From contig JABRWF010000004.1 of NCBI GenBank assembly GCA_018343915.1, forward strand, positions 248,001-312,000: a stretch of DNA of 64,000 bases. Reading direction: 5' to 3'. This stretch comes from Agroathelia rolfsii (taxonomy: Eukaryota > Basidiomycota > Agaricomycetes > Amylocorticiales > Amylocorticiaceae). The position numbers were made by a program, and so were the translations under genes. The notes beneath the pieces were generated by a model. That model saw only the letters and a program-made list of their open reading frames with translations, did no database searches and was not told the origin of the DNA. Shown piece after piece: positions 11,467-24,212 of this stretch; positions within the stretch are counted from its first letter, which is position 1, and each line of letters starts with the position of its first letter.

Positions 11467-14400
11467 ATGAAGAGAAAGGTCATCCATCGGACCGCTACCT
11501 TTGCCTGGTCCCCCACGCCCGCCCTTCCTCTGATTGCCACGGGTACAGTTGCTGGCGCGCTGGACGAGTCCTTTAGCAACGAATCCCAGCTTGAAATATG
11601 GGCTCCCGACTTTCTCAACACACAGGAGTATGATCTGGGCGGACCCACCCACTCGGGACCCAAGGGGTATGTTACAGATAGCGCCAGATTCAACAGGCTG
11701 GCCTGGACAACAGGACGAGAGCAAGGCGTCATCGCTGCTGGTCTTGAGAACGGCGAACTTGCACTTTGGGATCCTGCCAAGATCCTTGCTCACGAAACGT
11801 AAGTAAGCTGATTGTGCTTAGATTGCGTGGTATCTAAAGCCTTTCTGAAAGTGATGCCCTGATATTACGAAACTCTACGCATACCGGACCCATTCGTGGT
11901 CTCGACTTCAACAAGAATCAGAAGAACTTGCTGTCGTCCGGCGCTGTCAATGGCGAAGTCTACGTCTGGGATCTGAAAGATCCAAGCAAACCTTACTCCC
12001 CAACGCCCGGTACTCGCAGCACAAAACTGGATGAGATCACTGCTGTGGCTTGGAACTCACAGGTTCCAAGTGTTCTTGCAGGTGCGAGCAGCACCGGATA
12101 CACGGTCGTATGGGATCTCAGAGGAAAGAAGGAGGTTGTTGCTTTGGCCTATGGTGGAGGTGCTGGCACGATGATGACCAATGTCGGCATTGGAAACGGC
12201 ATGGCCATGGGCGGTAGACGTGGCATGAGCGATATCGCTTGGCACCCAGATAATGTAAGTATGTGTATGCTGAGTGGCTGCTCAATGCTGATGATCATTT
12301 AGGCTACACGACTTGTTACGGCTTCTGAAGACGATTCATCGCCTATCATTATGCTTTGGGATTTGCGTAATGCTCGTGCGCCAGAAAAGGTAGCGCTTCG
12401 TACTCCATCCACATCACAGTTGCTGACCAAGCTTGTGTCTTAGATCCTGACTGGCCATGAAAAAGGTGTCCTATCGCTTTCTTGGTGCGCACAAGATCCC
12501 GATCTACTTCTGTCATGTGGCAAAGACAATCGTGCATTGTGCTGGAATCCTCAACCACAAACTCCCGAGATCATTGGCGAGCTACCTGCTGCTGAAAACT
12601 GGGCGTTCCAAGTGGATTGGTGTCCTGGCAATCCAGATCTTCTTGCCACCGCCTTCTTCGATGGCACGATCGGCATCCATTCTATTCAGGCAACAAATAC
12701 AGATTCCGCAGCAGCCGCCACTCCTACTATACCGTCTGATGATATCTTTGCTTCGGCTCCTGCATCTCGTGGCACTTTCTCTTTGACGCAACCGCCTAAA
12801 TGGCTCAGGCGCCCTGCCAGCGCGAATTTCGGCTTTGGCGGAAAACTTATCACCGTTTCCAATCTCCCCTCTGCTCAAGGGAAGCATCAAAGCGCTGTTG
12901 TCCATACTCGTACGGTGATCAGCGACTCGCCCATCATCCAGCGTGCTGAAGCTCTGCGGGGTGATCGCGATGCCTTGCGCGCCCTTGCTGAGAGTAAAGA
13001 TGGAGATGTCTGGAAAGCTTTGGCGGGCTTGTTTGGAAAGGATCACAGCGCTGATTCTGCCAATTCTCGTGAAGAGTTGATTGCCCTTCTCGGGTTCTCG
13101 AAGGAGGAAGTCGCAGCCAAGGTTGCCGAGGCCATCGCGAATGTAAAAAGCGCTGCTGAATCCACACCCGGGCCTATATCAGAAGAAGTAGAACAGGATA
13201 TTGTGCCGGATTCTGCTGTTTCCGGGGGCAAACCCGTCGTTTCCTTCGCAGAGCCCGAACCTGAGCCTGAGGAGTCTGAGCAAGAAGCCGAGTCTGCACA
13301 AAGCGAAAAGACACCCTCTGAGGTCAGCGTCAGTGTCACTTCCCACATCGCCGGTGCGGATGGTGAATCTACGACCACGGCACCCAGTCTCTTTGGCGAA
13401 GACAATGCTGGTGCGGCTGCGAACGACTTCTTCGCCACGATCGGCACAGCGCCCGCTGAAACGGTACCTCACACGAGCTACCCACTCGACTCCAGCGTCG
13501 CTGCTACAGTCGGCTCAGGCGCATCCTCTGCTGGCTCGGACAGCACGCACGAAGGCGTCACCTTCAGGATCTACGCCACCGACGAATCAGATACGGATCG
13601 TCTCATCACCCAGGCTCTAGTTCTCGGCGACTTTGAGAGTGCTGTATCTCTCTGCCTTTCCGTCGACCGCTTCACGGATGCTATTCTACTTGCTGGACGT
13701 GGCGGACCCACCCTCTTGGCTCGCACCCAAAAGGCCTACTTCAGCAAGAAGGCTGGTGATACGCCGTACCTGCGACTCTTCCAAAGCATTGTCGACGCTG
13801 ATCTAGCTGACGTTGTCCGTCATGCTGATCTACGCGAATGGCGTGAAGTATTCGTTGTGATTTGCACGTTTGCCAAGGAGGCTGATTTCGCCAGCCTTGC
13901 TGAGATGCTTGGACGAAGGTTGGAGCAGGCCTCGCGCGCAAAGGTGGATGGTGGAAAGCAGATCAGGAGGGATGCAGAGACGACTTATCTGGCAGCCGCC
14001 AAACTCGAACGTCTGGTTGACATCTGGGCGGAGGAACTCCAGGAGGAGGAACAAGAACTCCTGGCGACACTTGAGGGACACCAGAACGCAGGAGTCAAAT
14101 ATGAAGCCCATTCTACTGCTCTGCAGACCTTCATGGAAAAGGTTGCCGTCTTCCGCGCTGCTGTGAACTATGTAGACTCCGATCTCGTTGCGCAGAAGGC
14201 GGAGACTTACAAGCTGGTGTCTTTGTATGAGCGATACATCGAGTATGCGGATATCCTGGCGGCTCATGGCCTGCTGGAGGATGCTGTGAAGATTCTTGCT
14301 CTTGTGCCTCAGGCATACGATTCCAAGCTGGGTAGCGATGCCAGGGACAGGGTTTTGCTTGCTACTGGCAAGGTCAAAAGTTCTACAAAGGCTGCACCTG

Positions 14401-15898
14401 CGTCAGTAACGACAACTTCGGTGCCTGCCCATAGGGCTAGTTATCTTCCACCAGCTGTCCCTCAAGCGGCGTCTCGCGTCCCAGCTGCGGCACTACCTGT
14501 TCCAAACGCTTATCCATATGGTCCTGCGTCCAACGTGCCACCAGCACCCTATAGTATGCAAGCGACAGCGCCCTCGGTCGTTAACCCACCACCTAATCCC
14601 TATGCCCCTCCTGTCCTCACAGCAAATCAGCCCTTCAGCACTCCCTACCAACCGGCTGCCCCGCCGCCAGTACCTTACGCAGTACCAGGTCAAAGCTATA
14701 CACCTTCTCAGGCCAACGCGCCTCTTCCTCCTCCTCCAGCCCGTGCACCACCTCCCCCGTCTGTGCCAATCAAACGTGATACTGGTGGATGGAACGATGT
14801 TCCTGTGGCCATTCCTCGTCAACGTACGCCCAACACCGCCAACGCAAACAAACCGGCGGCTATTGTATCACCGTTCCCAAACTCGATGCCAGGGTCGCCT
14901 ACTCCATCTCAGACTGGTCAACCCGGAATACTACCACCGCCGCCTCGACCGGGTAGCGCTCAGGCCCGCCCTCCCCCACCACCACAGGTATCTCGCATGT
15001 CCGTACCACCGCCCCCTCCCTCTGCTGCGTCCTATGCCCCTTCTTCACAGCATCCCCTTCCTCCCGGACCACCCTCTAGAAATATGTCTCCGGCCATCAA
15101 TCAAGGGTACGCTCCCCCGCCGCCACCACAGGCAAACACTGGTCCGTACGGACCACCTCCGGTCCAACGCGATGCAGGGCTACCGCCCCCTCCTGCCACA
15201 GGGCCTTACGCACCGCCTCCCGGAGCAGCACCTAGAGGTGGACCCCCACCGCCGCCCCAGACAGCAGTTCAGCCACCGCTGGCGCCCCCACCCGCGGGGC
15301 CTCCCACAAGTGCATCGGCACCGCCTCCTGCCCGAAGGGGTCCACCAGCTCCCAAATACCGTGAGTAAATTGCTAACTAAGATTTCTTGCTAGTGCTGAT
15401 ACATGTTTTCTGCTCACAGCGCCCGGAGATAGGACTCACATCCCTGAATCTTCTATGCTGATCTTCAGCGTCATTTCCGGTCAATTGAATGAGCTCAAGG
15501 AATCTGTGCCGGTAAGTTAGCATGATGTCATATGTTTGATTTCATGTATTCATTTATTTACTTTCTTTTAGCCCCAGCAGAGGCGACTGGTTGACGATCT
15601 CGAAAGACGCATCAATCTGTTGTTCGATGCGCTCAACTGCGAGACCTTGTCGCAGCCTATTGTTGATCAGCTCTTGGCATTAGTCAGAGGTACGACATAC
15701 ATTCCGTTCACATGAACAAATCGTTAACTTGTTTTTTTTTTTTTCCTCACAGCCATGGCTGCGCATGACCGTGAATCGGCTCTCGCGATTCACATCAATC
15801 TCTTGACTACCGGTTCGCGCACGGATGACATTGGCATGTGGATGTCGGGTGTTAAGCAGTTGATCATGCGACTCCCTCCCAACCCCCAAGTGCATTGA
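11467..15898 (+). CDS. SEC31: COPII outer coat protein SEC31
   Basis: Outer-layer subunit of COPII vesicles, which bud cargo from the endoplasmic reticulum; it partners SEC13 and stimulates SAR1 GTP hydrolysis. The ATG at 11467 gives the family start [18 protein letters not shown]40 repeats fill roughly residues 1-350 ([63 protein letters not shown]). An alpha-solenoid follows ([33 protein letters not shown]), then a Pro/Gly/Ala-rich linker with polyproline runs (about 14450-15360). A C-terminal helical domain is spread over the last exons ([49 protein letters not shown]). Introns are short; the one at 15361-15419 was confirmed in phase. It ends at a TGA at 15896-15898. Full length and intact. 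Confidence 0.96.
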
Positions 15899-16079
15899 TC
15901 GTTATGTATACTACTTTTCACGAACGAATGAATGGCTTGCATCTATCAGCCCAAAAATATAGTGATAGATTGGAGAATCATCTTCAAGGGTCGCTGTTAT
16001 ATTAATGCTACTCGAGCCTAAGCTTCTTCGACTTCGATATGGAATTTTTTTTAAAAAAAAAATCGACAGATAGCTGAAG
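15899..16079. other. Short convergent gap SEC31 / EZH2-like gene 1
   Basis: 181 bases between two convergent stop codons, containing AT-rich sequence and opposed T and A runs near 16046-16062. It must hold both 3' UTR ends, so the transcripts may overlap. Confidence 0.5.
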
Positions 16080-18933
16080 TCAAGAACCTGAACCATCTTT
16101 GAAGAAATATGGGCCGTAATCGAAGAGGACTTCGGTTCCGGCGGGCATCTTTTTTGCTGTGATAGACAATTTGAGCAAGGGACAATATTTTACGGGCAAA
16201 TATGAGACGCTCACTAGCGTAGATACCTAGAGTAAGAATATGTAAATGATTCGATGTGAATGTAATTTTTTAGTAATTGACCTACCGATACGCTGTTCGT
16301 TATTGACTAACTTTACTACATAGCAGCATGAGAAGATATCATATAGGAAATCGAATTATAAAGGCAAAAACATACTTAACGCCTGTGAATTAGATTGTTG
16401 ACTGGAGTGATTGATAAACCGTGATTCGTTGCCGTAAGTAGTGGCGTCGATCGACAGCTCTTCGTTGAGATCAAAGTTGTAATTGCGGCCGAGATGTACG
16501 GCAATATCTCTGGTTGTAATGTTAGAGTTGCCGAAATCAAGCTTGGCACGAATAAGTGCCATACCCTCGGCTGGTAACTGTATCCTCGAATATCAGCTGA
16601 CCGATATATTCTGGTCGAACAAAGGCAGAGACATGCGACATTAATTATTAAGAGAGATATTGTTAGTGTTATAGAAGACCCACCGATGATGAGATCGCCC
16701 GAGTTTACTGCTTTCGTTAAAAATGCACCTAGGCCTGAGATACCATTCTTGACTTCCAAAGGCTAAGTGTGTAAAAAAGATATTCAAATACTTCATCCCA
16801 GTACAAGAGCATAACTCATATAAGCACCTGGCCTCTACCCCAACTAATCTGGGAATTCTTGCAGATGTCCGCTAATATGGAAAAGGAAAAGGAACTTGTA
16901 AGATATGAATCTTAAAGCAGATAGGAGACTGGTGCTGATTCACCTCTGGCGAATAATGCAGGTTAGCGAATATCAGTAGTATTCGGCGATCAAACGAGGT
17001 TGGCGACTAACTTGGAATTGCAGTTCAAGCAAATATCAGGGATGCATTCCCTCCCGGACCTAAAGCAAGGACATCGGTTAGATTTGCATATTTTGCCCCT
17101 TCTGACCAGGGCACATTGACAGCCAGGCCATTGTTTGCTACCTGTATGCGTTCCAATTTTTGAAGTTGTATTGAAAGTGATATAGATATAACAAATAAAC
17201 ATACATGTCCTTCCGCAAGAGCAACCACGTTGACAGAATCGCCCTTTTACAAAGCACATGCAAAAACTATTTTCTTCACAGGGCCCCGAATGCTTACACG
17301 GATGGATTCTACCACACAAAAAACCATAGTTCATTAGTAAGATTTCCCGGCACTGCCACTATCAGATCTTGCACTGACATTGTAAGTTGGTCGCCTTCTA
17401 TTGACTGTGATTAAAACGAGATTATCAGTTCTGTGTTTCCCGATAGTCGCCGGCAAATTAAGGTACTTCGGGAGGATTATGGAGATTATTTTTGGTTGCG
17501 GGAAAGAGGAGATGAAGCCAGTTATTACGTTGATGGAAAACCTGCCATCATTGTTAGATCGTCCAATTGCATGTGGTATTCTACAGCATGGCAACCTCGA
17601 AGCAGGGTTTTCTGCAGATTATTGCTAGATCGCAAGGAGTGGTGTCTGGCGCCACTTCTAGGAGTGTTTTTATGGTATTTGTATCAGTCCTGTTCCATAC
17701 AATGTTGCTTTCCTAAATTGAATTTAGTATAAACCGAATGAAATATGATGAGGGGCTTACAAGAGCTTTAGTGATGTGTTTGAAACACTGTTTGCTACAA
17801 GGTGTTTCCACTATGCTTAGCAGTTCATCGTTGGTAGATATAGGTAGAGTAGGCGTAGACGAATCCCACGAATCAGGTACTAGTTACCAAATCAACACCA
17901 AACGTCAGCGCTAAGTCTTGTGGAATCTTCAGATTGTTCAATACGTACGATGAGGGTGACAAAGAGGCTGAAGACAGCTGAACTTTGGACAAAATGCATC
18001 CGCCATGCTCTTAAGCCGAGCCAACAAGTCGTTAACATCAGGAAGCAAAGAATTGACCATCAGACTTGATGGGGCAAGAATAGAAGCATCTTCAAGCCAT
18101 GGTATGGGATTTCTGTTGTCAGGTCCTCAGTAAGGAGATACCTTATTCGATCGCTCTCATGTTCCAAACCTTTGCGACCATTTTTCCAAGAGACCAATTC
18201 TCCCCATGCGCGATAGGAGTGGCAGCGGGAAGACATCTGTCTCTTCAAGGTTTTGAATAGAGACATTGTAGTGAGAAAGAAGATGATCAGCGCATTTAAG
18301 GATGGCAGCCTCCACTATAGCAGAGGAATCAAAACGTAGAACAAGTTGTTCGAAATGACAGGACTTACGATCAGGCTCTGACATTGGCCCTTGCCATTCA
18401 AAAGACTCGTAATGCTCAATATGAACCGTGACATCAAATGAAGGATCATCGGAAAGAGGCAAGAAGGGCATCGCACTTGGGTCATCCCCTATTAGATCGC
18501 ACAAGTTCCCCGGAGTAACAGCTTCGTAGGGTGCATGTGGCGGAATAGATTTTACAGAGGTATTATGAACTGGAACGATGATGTACTCTCCAGTGCCATA
18601 GTCAACTTCATAAATAGATTGTTCATCCTGATGAGCTAACGATAAGGTAGAGTCGTTAAGAATTTCTAGTCCTGAGTTTGTCTTTGTGTTTCCGCCTTGT
18701 AATGATGTGAGCATATAATTGGAGCCCGCAGGATTATCAGCGCAAGCTCGACAAACGAGTTTTGTTCTTGCCCCTATCACCGGCCAGCGGTCTAAGTAAT
18801 TCATTTTCTCCGTGCAAAAAGCATGATTCCAGGCAATAAACTCCTTTTGAACCTGTCGATATACATACTTAACAAGCAATATTGTTTGTTCCAGATCGTC
18901 GAGCCTTCGTTTCTTTGAAGTAGTGGCGTGCAT
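16080..18933 (-). CDS. EZH2-like histone H3 lysine methyltransferase, paralogue 1
   Basis: Predicted E(z)-type SET-domain protein, the catalytic class of Polycomb repressive complex 2 (H3K27 methylation). The ATG at 18933 opens a 5' exon with MHATTSKKRRLDDLEQT. Spliced downstream exons give FCPKFSCLQPLC and ETPCSKQCFKH (pre-CXC cysteines), TLLEVAPDTTPCDLAIICR (SANT-like), then a CXC domain around 17300-16995 (CKHSGPCEENSFCMCFVKG, WPGCQC, CPCFRSGRECIPDICLNC). The SET domain follows: GISGLGAFLTKAVNSGD, YIGQLIFEDTVTSRG, GRNYNFDLNEELSIDATT, ESRFINHSS and LFDYGPYFF, ending with a TGA at 16080-16082. The RFINH and FDY motifs (AdoMet-binding and catalytic Tyr) are present. About 10 short introns are needed, so exon borders are provisional. 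A second copy lies 2.3 kb upstream on the same strand. Confidence 0.82.
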
Positions 18934-19199
18934 TCAGTTCAATGCCAAGATGGGTGAGGAAAGGGTTCACTGGTACATGTGCATCGGGGGTGGCCTAAGG
19001 TTTAGGACATTGGCTGGCTGGCAAGTCTGTTGCATGTGTAGCATGCTTCCGAAATCACAAACTATCACTTCCTAGTAGCCTCCTACTAGTAACTAATGCC
19101 TACATTTAAACAGTATGGGGATCATCGCCACCTCCTGAACCTGATGGAAGACTCTTGCAAACATCGTCGTTTATTCGGCTGAAGAGCAGGACACAATCG
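18934..19199. promoter_or_regulatory. Presumed promoter region of EZH2-like gene 1
   Basis: 266 bases between the start codon of the minus-strand gene and the left end of the transposon-like element. No specific motif is recognised; inferred from position. The element's insertion leaves this gene only a short native upstream region. Confidence 0.4.
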
Positions 19200-20966
19200 T
19201 GTAACGGCTCGGTAGCTTTTTTCCCACCGGGTTTTTGACGCACCCGAGCCGGGCTTGAGGGTTTTCGGTCGTTTACTTTACATCATCACCAAAATCTCAA
19301 AATCCAGGTATTTGAATACCTGGGTTACCTGGCTACCTGACGCCCTGGGGGAAAACCTGGCCATACCTGGTGAAGGTGAGAGGTATTCGTCATTAGTCAC
19401 GAATACCTGCCTCGATAGGAAACCAGGTATTACGGGCATAGACCCAGTCAGATATCACACTTGTTATTACACGTTTGGTTAAATAATATTTATAAGTATT
19501 GCAATACAGGATGTACTATGTACTATGCCTAGCAATAGTCACCCGTTCCGTACCTAAAATCGTGACCATTCCGTAAGTGAAAGATTAAAAAACACAATAA
19601 AATGGAACGTACAAGTATATTTAAGGGAAACCGATAGGAAGATACATGCAACGCATCACTAGACACTTGCCACTAATACTTATAAGTTAGTATTTGCAAA
19701 ACCAAGGCAAGATGGTACGCACTGACCAATTACCCCAAACAACGGAAAAATGAGATTTTACCGAAGCAATAATTACTAAAGAAAACGCATCATTGTCATA
19801 TACAAATAGCATTTGTTGGAACCAAAAACTTACCGTTAGGGAAACGTGACAATGTCTATAGTTATGGCAGCTCAGTGAAGCGTACTTTAATATGCGATTG
19901 AATTCCTTACCTACTAAGGCCAATGTTAAAAAGGTCACTTCAAATAGAAATAATCCAATGAAGGAGAGTAATCAAATTCTGAAAGAGAAGGCGCGTGGTT
20001 AGAAAGATATGAGGCAGGGGAGATATGGTAGAGCTCAGAAGCCCAGCTGTTTCTTACAAGTCGAGACAGATGAATGAACTGGGGGGGGGGGGAGAGGTGT
20101 TCTGAAAACGCAATAGTGGTCGTTAGACGGTCATGGACAATGAGGTATAAGGTTATAACTTACGATAATCCGATGTTTTGTAGGGTGCAAGTATGTGATC
20201 CAACATATTAGAACATAGAAAAAAAGCATAATATAAGCAAGAACTTACATGGCCTTAAAACACAGGTAGCGGATGATCTTATCCAAGATTACATCTCAAG
20301 AGCATAGAGTGCAATGTTCTCGGTATTTCCTGGATATATGCGCGTGGATCAGAAGTTAAGCCTTTTAAGAAGCATCAGAAGAAACGATAACATACCTTTA
20401 AGTACCACTCAGCAACTTTTTGGCGGAGAATTGTCACCGAAGACAAGAGGTATGGTCACGATTAGTATGAGTGTGCTGGCCACCAGCGGGAGAAAATGAA
20501 AAACGCGAGCCCTACTATCTTGTCATTGTTGAGCTTGGTAAATCCAATAGCAAGCTCTCTAATACTTTGTATGAAGATAGTTGGCTTGGTCCAGAAGTGG
20601 TGACAGCCATGGTGGTCGCTCGAGAAGATGTGAAAGTTCAAGTTCGTGCGAGAAGCAAAGTGTGGAACCCCCAATTCAGATGGAGTTTTAATTTACCTTG
20701 AGGATTGGAGCCGCTATTTTGCTATTGCAATAACCCGACACCCTAGATACATGCCCAGGTATTCTATCACCTTGCTTGGTCTTGTTTGTGACCCAGTCAC
20801 CGGGGATCACCTGGTTTTTGAAACTTTGGTGATGATAATGTAGTACTTCGGTGGCTTCATGCCTTTCGTTTTCCCTTCGTCTGAGCAACGCCAGTAACTA
20901 GTTCATACTCTGTCTTTACTTGCTCTAATATCACTCTCTCTTCTGCTCCCGTTTGAGCCCGTTACA
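19200..20966. mobile_element. Non-autonomous DNA transposon-like element with TIRs and 5-bp target duplication
   Basis: The left end reads TGTAACGGCTC at 19200; the right end, read inward from 20966 on the minus strand, is TGTAACGGGCTC, so the termini are inverted repeats of about 11-12 bp with one indel. Immediately outside both ends is the same 5-mer, AATCG (19195-19199 and 20967-20971), a probable target-site duplication. The left 280 bp are rich in CCGGG/ACCCG and CCAGGTA/TACCTGG motifs, including a perfect palindrome (CCAGGTATT, 2-nt loop, AATACCTGG) near 19308 and a second inverted pair (AGGTATTCGT/ACGAATACCT) near 19380-19410. Related CAGGTATT/ACCTGG motifs recur at 20755-20820. There is no transposase-like open frame, so it is non-autonomous or decayed. 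The GC-rich subterminal motifs suggest a hAT-like element; a 5-bp duplication is short for hAT, so the superfamily is unassigned. Confidence 0.6.
20081..20092 (+). repeat. Poly-G tract (12 G)
   Basis: Homopolymer of twelve G residues inside the transposon-like element; probably length-variable and prone to sequencing error. Confidence 0.9.
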
Positions 20967-21218
20967 AATCGATATCGGCAGTTGAGGGAACTCAACGAAG
21001 AGCTGCACTTAAATGCAATTCCGAGTCTTTTCATTAGCTATACTCTATGCAGTTCCCATATCAAATATCATTGTGGTTTCATCTCTACACACTTTCGATA
21101 TATCCTTTATAAATCACAAATAAATGCGAAAGGGCCATAATCACGATGACGGAAAAACGGGTTTTCAATATTTACCGCTATTTAGCATCCACTCCCTCTG
21201 CGAATCTGGCCAGCCACA

Positions 21219-24212
21219 TTAGATCCCCGCAGTTCCATCTGATGAGCTAGGCAATGTCTCGTCCGGCATGGAAAATGTTGGATCTTCTTCTTTCCAGTAG
21301 TTGTCCCCGTAATCCAGAAAGAGTTCAGCACCAGGACGAATTCTCTGCGCTATAAGTTAATTGCCTTGTCAGGATTTCACAGTTGATATTGATGTGCAAA
21401 CGGACGAACTAGCATAAATTCCCAGGCGGTGCTCTCCATTGACTAACTGGACCCCTAAAATAAGCACAGATCAGATTAACCCTTCAAGTTTACAGAAAAG
21501 TTTCATACGGCGTCCCATGCAGTTGCTTGACACTCGGTGATTTATGTATCTAATCTCATTCCCTGCTCGGACTGCGTCGAGTGCGCCGGCACTGTTGTAA
21601 TCAAACAAGTAGTTGAGCTTGTTGAAAACACGAGAATATCTAGGTTTCGTAAGCATAAGATATGTAAGTTTGATTGCCCATCGCAACTTACGTCCATATA
21701 GAAGATATTTTATCCGGAACGAATTCGGCAACATATTCTAGAGCCCACGAGTTGCTCAGTAAAAGATGTGCACAAGGAAAGCTTGGGCATTATACCTCCG
21801 ATATAATCGTCTTGCTTGATTGTATCGACAGCGAATGCTCCAAGCCCATGAAATCCAGGCTTGATTTCGAGCTCCTGGTACCAAGGCGTCACGGTGAGAT
21901 GAAGCTTTAGTAAAATTCATTCAGTATGATTTACCTTTATGTCACCCCGCTGTATGACTGTGTTCATGCATGGAATCCTATAAAATACCGTGAGATAGTA
22001 TGTTGTGGCAAACAGCAGAGATACTATACTCGATACAACGGTAGCATACTCCTGGCTCACATTCCCTAAAGCAATATAAGAAAATTCATCGAACTGTATA
22101 TCGGGAGCATTTCAAACTGACCGGTTTATCTTGCGACAAGGACATGTCTCACTCTTACAGCGCATTTCGACAGAGCTCTTCTGTGCGAGTCCTTTCTTCT
22201 TGGGCTTGTTGCATCTACAGCCTTTCCAACGGTTTTTGCCTGATAGAGTTGAGTTATTCATGCCTATGAAGTTCTACGATGGCTTACGAACAGCTCTTTG
22301 AACAAGAACAGTTTCTTAAGCAATATTGGCCCTTTTTGAAACATTTGCAGTTTGTTTCTACGCCACATGGTCCGGCATGAGAACACGGGCGAGGCCTATT
22401 TAACCTTTGTTAGTCAATCACCTAGCTTGAGAGTGGAATAATCAAGCACGGGTCGAGTATAACGTCTAGATATATACATCTTGGATTAGTAATAATATAG
22501 GTACAATGATACAGATCATACCATCGTCTCTTTCTACATGTTTTTGGGAATCATTTGCATCATGCGTATGTGTCATATAAAGGATTCTCTCTATACCAAG
22601 GACCTTTTCCCGCTGCAAAAATACCTTTATTCCCAAAAGAATAATTAGTAATTACTATAATAATAATAATAATAATAATAAAAGCTTTACCTCTGAGCAA
22701 GGGAGGCGGGAAATGATTGCAAGGTTACAAGGCGATTCATCTGGCATCATTTTCAACAGTGTTCTAAATATTTCGTGTTCAGTCGGCGACCAATCCTGTT
22801 TACTACTATGTCAATCAGGCAGTTTCTCGGGGATTTGAATAACCCACCGCTTCCCAGTCGTCAGCACTATCTTCATCTAGATGCAAGAAACAATGCTTTC
22901 CACACGGATCCGGCTCTGTCGAACGAAGCTTGCTGGATCTCAAAGCCGAGTTCTGCTTCTTAGGCTTAACTTCTCTAATGATGGGCTTTGGTTCTAGAAT
23001 AACATTAGCAAGGAATTGTTCCTAATATGCCTATTCATCCAGACGCACGTTTATGCAAACGGCAATTGGGCTCATGACAGTTGATCTGAGGACAGAAAAC
23101 TTCCATCATCTTTTCTAGCCGTGGAGCCAAATCGTGCTCGCTGTAGATTGCACGATTCCGAAGTTCCGTGTAATCAGCGTTTTTCTTGTCTCTGTGGAAC
23201 TCATCACCCCACAAGATTGGCTCCCTGCTTAAGAATATTAGAACTGATCCTTTCAGATGATATCATGGACACCATGAGAAACCTTTGAGAAACACGCTTA
23301 ATGGCCATAATCAGGTCAGAGAAACCTGGGAAGCCAGACAGCTCGCGAGGCGAAATCCCAAAGATGTGGTGAATTTTGCGAGCCGCTTCGACCAGAATAT
23401 TATCCACTGGCAATCCATGCCATCAGCCAATGATATACACAGCAAATCAGACAGTCTACCATTAGGGTCTCTCCAATGTGTTTGCCAAGCAAAGCCGCTA
23501 CGATATTTCCTCTGTAGAAAATTGATATCGAACTCTTCCTGATCTGCAGAAGGCAGAAATTCCAGGATATGTCGGATAACCCTGCGAGACCCCAATTGGA
23601 CCTTTTTCTTAAGACCATTATATCTGATGTTATGTATCAATGGTGTAACAGACTACAGAAGATACTATAAGTGGAATGATGAGCATTGAAGCTCGACTGC
23701 ATACGCACCTCATAACGAGGGTGCTCTTTGCATATATCCTTGATGTATTGCCAAAGATGCTGTGGTGGGTTATCGCCAGTATCCAAAAGGGATTCCAACA
23801 TCACATGCTGCGTCTCCACCTTCGGCGCACCAATCTTCTTCTCAGTGGAATCATCGCAGTAAATTATTTCAATCGGATCACTGTCATGATTAGAACCATC
23901 GACGTCCACGTCCATATATGGGTCCCTGTCGATACCATCAACCCTAGCGAGCATTTCCTCTAAGAATTGATCGTTGGAGGTACGCTCCAACACCCCCAGA
24001 GGCCGACGAGATAACTGTTCCAAGACCACCTCTGACGCGCTCTTCTGGAAATCCTGGTATGATTCCCAAACTTTACGATGAATTTTCGTAACAATTTCCG
24101 GCGTCAGTTCAGCCCCTTCGTCAAGATAGCCCAGAATAGGATCTGCTGGTGATTCAGTGGGCTCGCGCAGAGGCGCTAGTCCATTCATGTCATCGTCAGA
24201 ATACGGTTCCAT
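21219..24212 (-). CDS. EZH2-like histone H3 lysine methyltransferase, paralogue 2
   Basis: Second E(z)-type gene. The ATG at 24212 gives MEPYSDDDMNGLAPLREPTE, followed by an acidic N-terminal region. Spliced exons give CPQINCHEPNCRLH near 23080 and CGKHCFLHLDEDSADDWEA near 22880 (the counterpart of SKQCFKH in paralogue 1). Next come WSPTEHEIFRTLLKMMPDE and LAIISRLPC (SANT-like) near 22780-22700, then CXC-type cysteines (CSHAGPCGVETNCKCFKKG near 22370; CKSETCPC near 22160; CEPGVCYRC). The SET domain has GFHGLGAFAVDTIKQDDYI, DAVRAGNEIRYINH, HRLGIYA and ELFLDYGDNYW, ending at a TAA at 21219-21221. The RYINH and LDY motifs are kept, so activity is plausible. It has many short introns; exons between 23640 and 23200 are the least certain. 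The N-terminal halves of the two paralogues differ much more than the C-terminal halves. Confidence 0.8.
22657..22682 (+). repeat. (TAA)n microsatellite
   Basis: About nine TAA/ATA units inside an intron of EZH2-like gene 2. Simple repeat with no coding effect expected. Confidence 0.85.

Noticed and set aside
12582..15393. Several long open frames on both strands overlapping SEC31
   Set aside because: They are in other frames of a GC-richer, Pro/Ala-coding exon; their composition is biased and the SEC31 frame is unambiguous.
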